The translations under genes were made by a program, and so were the position numbers. From positions 5,203,501 through 5,267,500 of the forward strand of contig NZ_CP042176.1 in NCBI RefSeq assembly GCF_005937885.2: DNA of 64,000 bases, written 5' to 3'. The notes under the pieces were generated by a model. That model saw only the letters and a list, made by a program, of their open reading frames with translations, did no database searches and was not told the DNA's origin. Origin of the DNA: Bradyrhizobium sp. KBS0727 (GTDB lineage Bacteria > Pseudomonadota > Alphaproteobacteria > Rhizobiales > Xanthobacteraceae). Shown piece after piece: positions 51,792 through 59,782 of this stretch; within the stretch, counting starts at the first letter, position 1, and each line of letters opens with the position of its first letter.

Positions 51792-52854
51792 AAAACGCGC
51801 CGAGCGGTCGAACACGATCGCGCTGATTTCGCCGCTGATCGCGATCGGGCTGACGATCGTGACCATGAGCATTCTGTTCGTCATTCTCGGCAAAAACCCG
51901 ATCGCGGCGCTTGGCGTCTATTTCATCGACCCGCTCACCGACAGCTATTCGCTGCAGGAGATCGCGGTGAAGGCATCGCCTTTGGTGATGATCGCGATCG
52001 GCCTGTCGCTGTGCTATCTCGCCAACGCCTGGAACATCGGCGCCGAAGGCCAGTTCCTGGTCGGCGCGGTGGCCGGAAGCTGGCTCGCGGTGAAGACCAA
52101 CGGCACCGATGCCGGCGTCTGGGTCCTGCCGGCAATGCTGCTGCTGGGCGCCGTGGCCGGCGCGCTCTATGCGCTGATCCCGGCGATCTGCCGGGTCAAG
52201 TTCGGCGCCAGCGAAATCCTGACCAGCCTGATGCTGGTCTATGTCGCCGACCTGTTTCTCGATTATCTCGTGCGCGGTCCGTGGCGCGATCCCAAGGGTT
52301 TCAACTTTCCGACCACGGCCGAGTTCGATCCGGTCGCGACCGTGCCGGTGCTGATCGACGGCGGCCGCCTCCACCTTGGCGCCGTCATTGCGCTGGTCGT
52401 GGTGGCGGCCGGCGCGGTGCTGCTCGGGAGGACCATCAAGGGGTTTGAAATCCGGGTGGTCGGCGCCGCCCCGCGCGCCGCCCGGTTCGGCGGCTTCAAC
52501 TCCAACCAGTTGATCCTCCTGACCTTCGCGATCTCCGGCGCGCTGGCGGGGCTGGCGGGGATCATCGAGGTCGCGGGTCCCGTCGGTCATCTGCAGCCCG
52601 GCATCTCGCCCGGCTACGGCTTCACCGCGATCATCGTCGCCTTCCTCGGGCGGTTGAACCCGGTTGGAATATTAATTGCAGGACTTTTCCTCGCACTCAC
52701 CTTTATCGGCGGCGAGCAGGCCCAGATCGCAATGAAGATCCCGTTGGACGTCACCAAGGTTTTCCAGGGCATCCTGCTGTTCTACGTGCTCGCCTGCGAT
52801 TCCCTCATCCTCTACCGGTTCAAGCTCATTTTCGCGTCAGCAAAGGTGGCCTGA
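51775..52854 (+). CDS. ABC transporter permease, nucleoside/BMP type
   Basis: 359 residues with about nine membrane helices, including the region LCYLANAWNIGAEGQFLVGAVAGSW and SPGYGFTAIIVAFLGRLNPVGILIAGLFLALTFIGG typical of YufP/NupP. Start overlaps the ATPase gene by 17 bp, and its TGA shares its final A with the ATG of the next permease (TGATG). Forms the pore with the next gene product. Confidence 0.9.
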   Translation: MQLVLEKRAERSNTIALISPLIAIGLTIVTMSILFVILGKNPIAALGVYFIDPLTDSYSLQEIAVKASPLVMIAIGLSLCYLANAWNIGAEGQFLVGAVAGSWLAVKTNGTDAGVWVLPAMLLLGAVAGALYALIPAICRVKFGASEILTSLMLVYVADLFLDYLVRGPWRDPKGFNFPTTAEFDPVATVPVLIDGGRLHLGAVIALVVVAAGAVLLGRTIKGFEIRVVGAAPRAARFGGFNSNQLILLTFAISGALAGLAGIIEVAGPVGHLQPGISPGYGFTAIIVAFLGRLNPVGILIAGLFLALTFIGGEQAQIAMKIPLDVTKVFQGILLFYVLACDSLILYRFKLIFASAKVA

Positions 52855-53771
52855 TGGAGCTCGTCGAAGCCATCATCCTCGCAGTGCTCGCGGCCTCCAC
52901 GCCGCTGCTGCTCGCTGCGACCGGCGAACTCGTTACCGAACGCGCCGGGGTGCTGAACCTCGGCGTCGAAGGCATGATGATCGTGGGCGCGGCCTGCGGC
53001 TTCGGCGGCGCCTGGCTTTCCGGCTCGATCATCGTCGGCGCGCTGTGCGGCATCATCGCCGGCACGCTGCTGTCGCTGATTTTTGCGCTGATGACGCTGG
53101 GGCTCGCGGTCAACCAGGTCGCGACCGGCCTGGCGCTGACCATTCTGGGCATCGGATTGTCGGGCCTGATCGGCGCCCGCTTCGTCGGCGAGAAGATCAC
53201 GCCGGCGCCGCACCTTCATATTCCCGGTCTCACCGATATCCCGCTGGTGGGACGGATCCTGTTCGGCGAGGATGCTTTCATCTACCTGTCGCTGGCGCTG
53301 GTCGTCGCGGTCTGGTTCTTCCTTTACAGGACCCGGGCCGGGTTGATCCTGCGGGCCGCCGGCGACAACCACGTCTCGGCGCACGCGCTCGGCTATCCCG
53401 TGCTGCGGATACGGATGTACGCGGTGATGTTCGGCGGCGCCTGCGCCGGCCTTGCTGGCGCCTACCTGCCGCTGGCCTATACGCCGTTCTTCATTCCCGG
53501 CATGACTGCCGGCCGCGGCTGGATCGCGCTGGCGCTGGTGGTGTTCGCATCCTGGCGCCCGGGGCGGCTCGTGATCGGCGCCTATCTGTTCGGCGCGGTG
53601 ACGATCCTGCAATTGCACGCACAGGGCTGGGGCGTCGGCGTTCCCTCGCAATTCATGTCGGCGTTACCGTATCTCGCCACCGTCATCGTCCTCGTCCTCA
53701 TTTCACGCGCGCGCAGCGGCGGCTCGACCGCACCGGCGGCGCTCGGGACGGTGTTCGTGCCCGATCGATAG
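52854..53771 (+). CDS. ABC transporter permease, nucleoside/BMP type
   Basis: 305 residues. TPLLLAATGELVTERAGVLNLGVEGMMIVGAACG is the standard opening of the YufQ-type subunit, followed by GDNHVSAHALGYPVLRIRMYAVMFGG (coupling loop). It ends with the usual C-terminal helix. Read together with the preceding permease by TGATG coupling. Confidence 0.9.
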   Translation: MELVEAIILAVLAASTPLLLAATGELVTERAGVLNLGVEGMMIVGAACGFGGAWLSGSIIVGALCGIIAGTLLSLIFALMTLGLAVNQVATGLALTILGIGLSGLIGARFVGEKITPAPHLHIPGLTDIPLVGRILFGEDAFIYLSLALVVAVWFFLYRTRAGLILRAAGDNHVSAHALGYPVLRIRMYAVMFGGACAGLAGAYLPLAYTPFFIPGMTAGRGWIALALVVFASWRPGRLVIGAYLFGAVTILQLHAQGWGVGVPSQFMSALPYLATVIVLVLISRARSGGSTAPAALGTVFVPDR

Positions 53772-53850
53772 ATATACCCGGAGCGTGCGCGATGGGGCGC
53801 GTGCGCATCGGGGCGTGACAGTTCACCCCTTCAGTAACTGGAGAAACCAC

Positions 53851-54930
53851 ATGAGAAAGATTTTCATCGCGACGACGGCAGCCGTGATTGCCGTCGGAGC
53901 AAGTCTGGCCGGCGCTTCCGCCGCCGACAAACTGAAAGTCGGCTTCATCTATCTCGGTCCGGTCGGCGACCTCGGCTGGACCTATCAGCACGACGTCGCC
54001 CGCCAGGCGATGGTGAAGGAGTTCGGCGACAAGGTCGAAACCACCTTCCTCGAAAACGTCAGTGAAGGTCCGGACTCCGAGCGTTCGATCGAACAGCTCG
54101 CCCGCGCCGGCAACAAGCTGATCTTCACCACCTCGTTCGGCTACATGGAGCCGACGCTGAAGGTCGCCAAGAAATATCCCAAGATTCATTTCGAGCATGC
54201 CACCGGCTACAAGCGCGCCGAAAACGTCTCGACCTATTCCGGCCGATTCTACGAAGGCCGTTACATCCAGGGCATCATCGCCGCCAAGATGTCGAAGACC
54301 GGTGTGCTCGGCTACATTGGTTCGTTCCCGATTCCGGAAGTCGTCTCCGGCATCAACGCCACGATGCTGGGCGCGCAGACCATCAATCCCAACATCAAGG
54401 TCAAGATCATCTGGGCCAACTCGTGGTTCGATCCGGGCAAGGAAGCCGATGCCGCCAAGGCGCTGCTCGACCAGGGCGCCGATGTGATCATGCAGCACAC
54501 GGATTCGCCGGCCGCGATGCAGATCGCTTCCGAGCGCGGCAAGCTGGCGTTCGGCCAGGACTCCGAAATGATCAAGTTCGGGCCGAAGTCGCAGCTCACC
54601 TCGATCATGGACAATTGGGGCCCCTACTACATCGAGCGCGTCAAGGCCGAGCTCGACGGCACCTGGAAGTCGGAAGATTTCTGGGGCGGCCTGAAGACCA
54701 AGATCGTGATGATGGCGCCCTACACCAATATGCCCGACGACGTGAAGAAGCTCGCCATGGACACCGAAGCCGCCATCACCGACGGCAAGCTGCAGCCGTT
54801 CAAGTGCCCGGTCATCGGACAGGACGGCAAGGAAGTCGAATGCAAGGGCGGCACCCATCTCGACGATGGCCAGGTGCTCGGCATGAACTTCTACGTCAAG
54901 GGCATCGACGACAAGATCCCCGGCAAATAG
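53851..54930 (+). CDS. BMP family ABC substrate-binding protein
   Basis: 359 residues. Signal peptide MRKIFIATTAAVIAVGASL...ASA, then DKLKVGFIYLGPVGDLGWTYQHDVARQAMVKEFG. It shares the BMP fold motif IFTTSFGYMEPTLKVAKKYPKIHFEHATGY with other family members but is less like the two Tat-exported BMP proteins at 32763 and 42408 than those are like each other. It uses a classical Sec signal. It completes the operon starting at 50220 and ends before a good terminator. Confidence 0.93.
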   Translation: MRKIFIATTAAVIAVGASLAGASAADKLKVGFIYLGPVGDLGWTYQHDVARQAMVKEFGDKVETTFLENVSEGPDSERSIEQLARAGNKLIFTTSFGYMEPTLKVAKKYPKIHFEHATGYKRAENVSTYSGRFYEGRYIQGIIAAKMSKTGVLGYIGSFPIPEVVSGINATMLGAQTINPNIKVKIIWANSWFDPGKEADAAKALLDQGADVIMQHTDSPAAMQIASERGKLAFGQDSEMIKFGPKSQLTSIMDNWGPYYIERVKAELDGTWKSEDFWGGLKTKIVMMAPYTNMPDDVKKLAMDTEAAITDGKLQPFKCPVIGQDGKEVECKGGTHLDDGQVLGMNFYVKGIDDKIPGK

Positions 54931-54959
54931 GGCTGAGGGGGACCAGCGCGACGACCAAG

Positions 54960-54987
54960 GTCCGGGCGGAAACGCCCGGACTTTTTT
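54960..54987 (+). terminator. Rho-independent terminator of the 50-55 kb BMP operon
   Basis: Stem GTCCGGGCG / CGCCCGGAC with GAAA tetraloop followed by TTTTTT, 29 bp after the stop codon of the binding-protein gene. Confidence 0.95.
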
Positions 54988-55002
54988 CATGCTGGACCGC
55001 TT

Positions 55003-55260
55003 CTTACCTTCTCCCCTTGTGGGAGAAGGTGGCATCGGCGGCCAAGGCCGCCGTTCTCGATAACGCCGATGCTTTGCATCGGCTATGGGCGCGAAGCGAC
55101 AGCGAGACGGATGAGGGGTTGTCTCCGCGGATAGAGACCCCTCATCCGCCTTCGCGTTCCGCGATGGCACCTTCTCCCATCCCAACTCGGGTATACCCGA
55201 GTTGGGCATCCTAAGATGTCGAAGTCGGATAGATCCGACTTCGATGGGAGAAGGTAAGAA
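55003..55260. repeat. Compound palindromic repeat
   Basis: Nested inverted repeats: CTTACCTTCTCCC at one end and GGGAGAAGGTAAG at the other, with internal hairpins (GGATGAGGGGT/ACCCCTCATCC, CCAACTCGGGTATACCCGAGTTGG, GAAGTCGGATAGATCCGACTTC). It resembles the 5877-6074 element in style. No gene inside. Confidence 0.75.
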
Positions 55261-55413
55261 TCCAAGCGGCCTCACATGACGACCTCATCCTGAGGAGCGC
55301 GAAGCGCGTCTCGAAGGATGGGCCACGGGCCTCATGGGTTCGAGACGCGCGCGAGTGCGCGCTCCTCACCATGAGGATCACCCCGCATGCATCGCGCGGC
55401 CGGCGGGCGCTTT
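55246..55413. repeat. Direct repeat copy 1, with remnant of a deaminase 3' end
   Basis: From GGGAGAAGGTAAGAATCC to about 55413 the sequence is nearly the same as 57309-57503 on the same strand, except that the second copy carries an extra ~24-bp insert (CGCCCGGCGATGCAAAGCAT region). Read on the minus strand this copy also ends in codons for RAMHAG-stop, matching the true C-terminus of the 8-oxoguanine deaminase at 57465. Part of it is itself palindromic (CTCATCCTGAGGAGCGCG / CGCGCTCCTCACCATGAG). Confidence 0.75.
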
Positions 55414-55446
55414 GGTGGTCTGCCAGGCCAAAATTGATCGACAGGG

Positions 55447-55755
55447 TCATTCATTGCCTTCGGCCCGAACCGGCGGCTTCTGCGCGCCCTGCACGCTCTT
55501 GCTAAGCGACAACAGCGCATACTTCAGCTCGTCGGAGACGGAGGGGATGCCCCTAATGTCTTCGAAGGCTTCGGAGACGCGCTCATTCGCCGATTTCGCG
55601 AACGGTTCGAAGCCCACATCGATGCGCGTTCCTGCTCCAAGAACGGTGGCAGCGGCAATCGATCCCAGCAGGAGGATTGCGGTCCAGATGCCGCTTTTTG
55701 GGTTGTTATTGTCCGGCTGAAGGATGGGCGGTAGCTGCAAGTGATCGTTGGCCAT
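55447..55755 (-). CDS. Small hypothetical membrane protein
   Basis: 102 residues. A polar N-terminus with Pro/Asn (LPPILQPDNNNPKSG) precedes one transmembrane helix (IWTAILLLGSIAAATVLGAG, residues about 23-42), followed by a hydrophilic, probably periplasmic, segment with a possible short helix (NERVSEAFEDI). AGGAGGT lies 7 bp upstream of the ATG, so the start is well supported. No recognised domain. It lies in the repeat-bounded segment. Confidence 0.6.
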   Translation of the reverse strand: MANDHLQLPPILQPDNNNPKSGIWTAILLLGSIAAATVLGAGTRIDVGFEPFAKSANERVSEAFEDIRGIPSVSDELKYALLSLSKSVQGAQKPPVRAEGNE

Positions 55756-56145
55756 GGTTGTTTACCTCCTGTCGTCGCGAACAACGTCCGGCCGGCGAGT
55801 TCGGTGACGAACAACAGTCTTTCTCGTCGCGGCCTGCCAACCCAGCCGGTCTCTGCGTAGTGTGTTGTCTGACGGCATATCGGGCGACTGCTATTAAGGG
55901 GTAAACCCAACAGACTGCCTTATCTTTCTTGCCCCGCCATCACGGGTGCGCATTCGCGTCATCCGAACAAGCCGCCGGTCGCCCGCTCGCCCGGATACAA
56001 GCTCGATACAACTACGGCTCAAACTAGCTGCCCGCCCATATCCCGCGGCCAGCATGCTCGGCATTGCGCTGGGCTGCATCATATCTGCCCTTCGAATATT
56101 GCGGCCAGTCTGCTCCTTGAGCCGAGGGCCTTTTAGGCGAACAGC
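55756..56145. other. Gene-poor stretch in the repeat-bounded segment
   Basis: 390 bp upstream of the small membrane protein gene. Short open frames exist on both strands but none has a ribosome binding site or a familiar protein pattern. I see no gene or repeat to name here. Confidence 0.4.
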
Positions 56146-56457
56146 TCAGCGCCGGACAGCGACATCCAAGAACTCCTGCACAGAACGCGGCACCTCGTCG
56201 TATTCAGCAAAGCGTCGGCGCAGCTCGTCGGCAATATCGATCGTGACGTCGCGCGACCAGCCCTCGGCGGTGTTGAAGGCGACAATGCGGACCGGGTGAC
56301 TATACTGGTCTTCCATGAGACGGCGGATCAGCGTCGTCCGGTCAGTACCTTGCTCATCTGCTTCGCACCAAGCGCGCCCGAGCCTGCCAAAATCGTTTAG
56401 CACCACATAGGTGTCGCAGTCGGCGCCATGCGGCACAATGGAGGGGGAGCGGCGCAT
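56146..56457 (-). CDS. Conserved hypothetical protein of rhizobial type
   Basis: About 103 residues. DTYVVLNDFGRLGRAWCEAD, TDRTTLIRRLMEDQYSHPVRIVAFNTAEGWSRDVTIDIADELRRR and a C-terminal EVPRSVQEFLD tail. I recall similar small proteins (DTYLVLDDFGGRLG...NTAEGWSRDVT) in Bradyrhizobium, with no known function. Start uncertain: ATG at 56457 follows AAAGGTG directly; an ATG at 56484 is also possible, and the conserved part begins only at VPHGADCDTY, so the N-terminus may have been disturbed. Confidence 0.5.
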   Translation of the reverse strand: MRRSPSIVPHGADCDTYVVLNDFGRLGRAWCEADEQGTDRTTLIRRLMEDQYSHPVRIVAFNTAEGWSRDVTIDIADELRRRFAEYDEVPRSVQEFLDVAVRR

Positions 56458-56487
56458 CACCTTTGGCTCCAACAAGTCCCGCACAAA

Positions 56488-56521
56488 GCGACCCCGCTAC
56501 GCGGGGCGTTGGCAGGGTCGC
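56488..56521. repeat. Nested hairpin GCGACCC ... GGGTCGC
   Basis: Outer arms GCGACCC (56488-56494) and GGGTCGC (56515-56521) enclose CCCCGCTACGCGGGG (56492-56506), sharing three bases with it. It lies in the leader of the small hypothetical gene. Function unknown; the structure is not a tRNA. Confidence 0.35.
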
Positions 56522-56730
56522 CTGCTCTACCGGGCCCGGGGCTGGGCAGCGTGAGCCCGGTAGGCCGAAACACTTTATCCGAGGAAACCTGATGGAATGA
56601 CTGCTAAAAAGGGGCACCCCTTTAGTTCCATCCACCATTCGGACGCGCGCGAGCGGGGACGAACGGTTCCAGCTCCGGCGCTGAGCGGTTGGGCTAGGCG
56701 CCTTGATGGGCGGAGACCCATTATTTTTTG

Positions 56731-57086
56731 GAGGCGGGTGGATAAGCATCAACTATGGCTGCCACCCGATCTTCCTTCTCGCCCCCGCGCCCGACAATCT
56801 TGAGCATGTCGTCCCGCAACGGCCGCTGTAGCGCCTTCGCCTCATCCCACGGCGCGCGCATCCAGACACGTCCAACATGTCTAGGGCTCCCAACAGGATT
56901 TGGGTCTTCCCTGTAAACTGTTTATGGCACCCTTAGTTCGACACCCGTATGGCGTAAAATTTGCCGAATGAGTTGACAGGTGATCAAATCCGCGCTGGAC
57001 GCGGCTCACAAACAAAGCCGATTGGCAGACGCCGAAGAGCGCGGCGATGGCAGCCTGGCTGGTGTAGTGCTGTAGAGGTTGCACAT
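56731..57086 (-). pseudogene. Broken SOS-response-associated peptidase (SRAP / YedK-HMCES) gene
   Basis: Two ends of an SRAP gene are visible on the minus strand. The N-terminus at 57086 reads MCNLYSTT, with the catalytic Cys2 of SRAP proteins, and after a one-base frameshift continues SQAAIAALFGV. The C-terminus at about 56867-56731 reads WMRAPWDEAKALQRPL RDDMLKIVGRGGEKEDRVAA and then stops, matching the usual SRAP tail. The middle, including the rest of the catalytic domain, is missing: only 356 bp remain where about 700 bp are expected. Such proteins cross-link to abasic sites in single-stranded DNA; this copy must be inactive. Confidence 0.7.
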
Positions 57087-57308
57087 CACTGGAACTCGTG
57101 CCGCGGGATGATCCAGCCAATTGCCCGGAAGGGGACTGTCGAAACCCGCAGCTTGTCTTTGAAGCCGCTCCGATCAAGCAGATCAAACATCCTCAAAACC
57201 GACGCATGAGCCAACGCCCGCGCCAAACCCCAATTGGACACTATAGGGACGCCGATCACTTAAGATATTAGTTACGTTACAGATATTCTGGGTGTCATCC
57301 TCCCACAA
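57087..57308. other. Region without a recognised gene
   Basis: 222 bp between the SRAP remnant and the second direct repeat. A minus-strand stretch reads MFDLLDRSGFKDKLRVSTVPF, then RAIGWIIPRHEFQ and stop; it is too short and unmatched to call a gene and may be another fragment. Confidence 0.3.
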
Positions 57309-57503
57309 GGGAAGAAGGGAAGAATCCAAGCGCCCCACATGACGACCTCATCCTGAGGAGCGCGAAGCGCGTCTCGAAGGATGGGTCACGGGCCTCATGG
57401 TTCGCCCGGCGATGCAAAGCATCGTCCGGAGACGCGCGCAAATGCGCGCTCCTCACCATGAGGATCACCCCGCATGCATCGCGCGGGCGGCGGCGCTGTG
57501 GCG
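57309..57503. repeat. Direct repeat copy 2, overlapping the deaminase 3' end
   Basis: Same orientation and nearly the same sequence as 55246-55413, with an extra ~24 bp. Its right end is the genuine end of the 8-oxoguanine deaminase coding sequence (...RHSAAARAMHAG stop). The two copies bound the 1.9-kb gene-poor segment. Confidence 0.75.
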
Positions 57504-58814
57504 GCGGATCAGGTCCTGGACATCGAGGCCGGGGATCGCGCCATCCGTCACCGCCCAGTTGCCGCCGACCATGACGCGGTCGGCGCGGTGTGCGCCGCAG
57601 AGCACCAGTGCCGCCAAGGGATCGCCGTGGCCGGAGAAGCGCAATTCATCGAGCTTGAACAGCGCGAGATCGGCGGCTTTTCCCACCGCGATTTCACCGA
57701 GTTCGGGACGGCCGACGCAGGCGGCGGAGCCCTTGGTGGCCCAACGCAGCGCGTCCTTGTGGCTGACGCGGCCGACGCCGTAGCGGGCGCGCTGCAGCAG
57801 GAACGCGGCGCGCACCTCCTGCATCAAATTGGACTCGTCGTTGGAGGCCGAACCGTCGACGCCGAGGCCGATCGAAACCCCGGCCTCCTCCATCTCGCAG
57901 ACCGGGCAGCAGCCCGACGCCAAAATCTGATTGCTGCAAGCGCAATGGCTGATCGACGTCTTCGCCCGCCCCAGCCGCTTCATTTCGTCCGGCTTGAAGA
58001 AGATGCCGTGCGCCAGCCATGTCCTGGCGTTGAGCCAGCCGCATTGTTCGAGGTAGTCCAGCGGCCGGCAGCCGTACATCTGCTCGCAGAATTTGTTCTC
58101 GTCCTCGGTCTCCGCCAGATGGGTATGCAGGCGGACGTCGAGCTTGTCGGCAAGTGCTGCGGTGGCGCTCATCAGCGATGTCGTCACCGAAAACGGCGAG
58201 CACGGCGCCAGTGCGATCTGCACCATCGCGTCCTCGCCGCGCTGATGATGTTTGGCGACCACGCGCTCGCAGTCGGCCAGAATCGTGTCCTCGTCCTGCA
58301 CCACGCTGTCGGGCGGCAGGCCGCCGTCCTTCTGCGACAGGTTCATCGAGCCGCGCGTCAGCAGCACCCTTAAGCCGAGGCGCTTGGCGGCGGCGACTTC
58401 GATATCGACGGCGTCTTCAAGGCCGCCGGGAAACACGTAGTGATGATCGGTCGTGGTGGTGCAGCCCGACAGCAGCAGTTCCGACATCGCCACGGTGACG
58501 CCGAGGTGGAGCGACTCCGGGGTCAGCCGCGCCCACACCGGATAGAGCGCCTGCAACCACGGGAACAGTTCACGGTCCATCGCCGCCGGCAGCGCCCGGG
58601 TCAGGGTCTGGTAGAAATGATGGTGGGTGTTGATCAGCCCGGGCAGCACGACATGGGCGCCGGCATCATAGACCGCGGTATGGGCGGTCACAGGCTCGCG
58701 GCCTTTGCCGACCAGCTCGACGATCTTGCCGCCGCGGACCACGACGCCGCGTTCGGCGCCGTCGGCCAGAATGGAAAGGGGATCCTTGATCCAGATCGCC
58801 TGCGTTTGGTCCAT
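57465..58814 (-). CDS. 8-oxoguanine deaminase-like amidohydrolase
   Basis: 449 residues of the amidohydrolase superfamily. Metal-binding HxH in LINTHHHFYQTLTRALP, His in VRLHTHLAETEDENKFCEQ, His in TWLAHGIFF and Asp in GLGVDGSASND. The order ISHCACSNQILASG matches 8-oxoguanine deaminase/hydroxyatrazine-type ethylaminohydrolase enzymes. The likely reaction is 8-oxoguanine to uric acid plus ammonia. Start taken at ATG 58814 (GGGGA upstream), not the longer frame to 58922. Divergent from the xanthine-dehydrogenase-type operon. Confidence 0.85.
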   Translation of the reverse strand: MDQTQAIWIKDPLSILADGAERGVVVRGGKIVELVGKGREPVTAHTAVYDAGAHVVLPGLINTHHHFYQTLTRALPAAMDRELFPWLQALYPVWARLTPESLHLGVTVAMSELLLSGCTTTTDHHYVFPGGLEDAVDIEVAAAKRLGLRVLLTRGSMNLSQKDGGLPPDSVVQDEDTILADCERVVAKHHQRGEDAMVQIALAPCSPFSVTTSLMSATAALADKLDVRLHTHLAETEDENKFCEQMYGCRPLDYLEQCGWLNARTWLAHGIFFKPDEMKRLGRAKTSISHCACSNQILASGCCPVCEMEEAGVSIGLGVDGSASNDESNLMQEVRAAFLLQRARYGVGRVSHKDALRWATKGSAACVGRPELGEIAVGKAADLALFKLDELRFSGHGDPLAALVLCGAHRADRVMVGGNWAVTDGAIPGLDVQDLIRRHSAAARAMHAG

Positions 58815-58867
58815 GATCCCCACCGTCTTCCCTGGAAAGCGCCATAACGGGCGCCCGTGCGCTACAA

Positions 58868-58883
58868 TGCAAAGACCATCCCA
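58868..58883 (-). promoter_or_regulatory. Candidate sigma-54 promoter of the 8-oxoguanine deaminase gene
   Basis: Minus strand reads TGGGATGGTCTTTGCA: 10 of 12 consensus positions, GG and GC 10 bp apart. Transcription would start near 58856, 42 bp before the ATG. It is a mirror image of the element at 58898-58913 on the other strand. Confidence 0.45.
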
Positions 58884-58897
58884 ACGGGATTGGCAAT

Positions 58898-58913
58898 TGG
58901 CGCTGGTCTTGCA
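58898..58913 (+). promoter_or_regulatory. Candidate sigma-54 promoter of the xanthine-dehydrogenase-type operon
   Basis: TGGCGCTGGTCTTGCA, 10 of 12 consensus positions with correct spacing; predicted start near 58925, about 36 bp before the ATG at 58961. Paired with the divergent element at 58868-58883. Confidence 0.5.
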
Positions 58914-58960
58914 AGACTTCACAAGCAGAGAGGCATCCTGTTGAAAGCACTAGCCTATCC

Positions 58961-59782
58961 ATGGACCTGAACACGATAGAAGCGGTGGCGCATCCCACAG
59001 CGCGGGAACAATTGCCCGTTTGGACGGCAGGCGATGCGTGGCTTGCGGGCGGGACCTGGCTGTTCTCCGAACCACAGGCCCATCTGCGCCGGCTGATCGA
59101 CCTCACCGACCTGCAATGGCCGGCGCTGACGATCAGTGAGGCCGGGCTGTCGATCGCGGCGACCTGCACGGTGGCGCAGCTCGACGCGCTGGCCTGCCCG
59201 CCGGACTGGATCGCCTCCCCCCTGATCAACCAGTGCTGCCGGGCGTTTCTCGCCTCCTTCAAGATCTGGAAGACCGCGACCGTCGGCGGCAACATCTGCA
59301 TGTCGCTGCCGGCGGGGCCGATGATCTCGCTGACCTCGGCGCTCGATGGCATGGCCACCATCTGGCACGCCGATGGCGGCGAACGAAAGATCGCGGTCGC
59401 TGATTTCGTCACCGGCGACAACCGCAATGTGCTCGCGCAAGGCGACCTGTTGCGGCAGATCGATATCCCGCTCGCGGCGCTGAAGCGGCGCTCGGCGTTT
59501 CGGCAGATTTCGTTGACGCCGGTCGGCCGCTCGGCGGCGCTCCTGATCGGCAGCCTGACCGGCGAAGGCGCGCTGGCGCTGACGGTGACGGCATCGACCA
59601 AACGGCCGGTGCAACTGTCCTTTGCCGGAATTCCGACGGCGAGGGAGCTGCGTGAAACGATCCTGCAGCGCATTCCCGACGAGCTCTATCACACCGATGT
59701 CCATGGCAAACCGGCGTGGCGCAAGCACATGACATTGCGGCTCGGTGAAGAGATCCGCAGCGAGTTGCAGGCGCTGCTATGA
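58961..59782 (+). CDS. FAD-binding subunit of a molybdenum hydroxylase (CoxM/XdhB-type)
   Basis: 273 residues. The FAD-binding PCMH-type fold is seen in ARTWLAGGTWLF-like LAGGTWLFSEPQ, IAATCTVAQLDALAC and the FAD pyrophosphate loop KTATVGGNICMSLPAGPM. It transfers electrons from the molybdenum/iron-sulfur subunit to FAD and then NAD or quinone. It overlaps the start of the fused subunit by ATGA. Confidence 0.85.
   Translation: MDLNTIEAVAHPTAREQLPVWTAGDAWLAGGTWLFSEPQAHLRRLIDLTDLQWPALTISEAGLSIAATCTVAQLDALACPPDWIASPLINQCCRAFLASFKIWKTATVGGNICMSLPAGPMISLTSALDGMATIWHADGGERKIAVADFVTGDNRNVLAQGDLLRQIDIPLAALKRRSAFRQISLTPVGRSAALLIGSLTGEGALALTVTASTKRPVQLSFAGIPTARELRETILQRIPDELYHTDVHGKPAWRKHMTLRLGEEIRSELQALL

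Noticed and set aside
56488..56580. tRNA-like cloverleaf in the GC-rich hairpin cluster
   Set aside because: No acceptor stem, T-loop GTTCRANYC or CCA arrangement; only nested hairpins.
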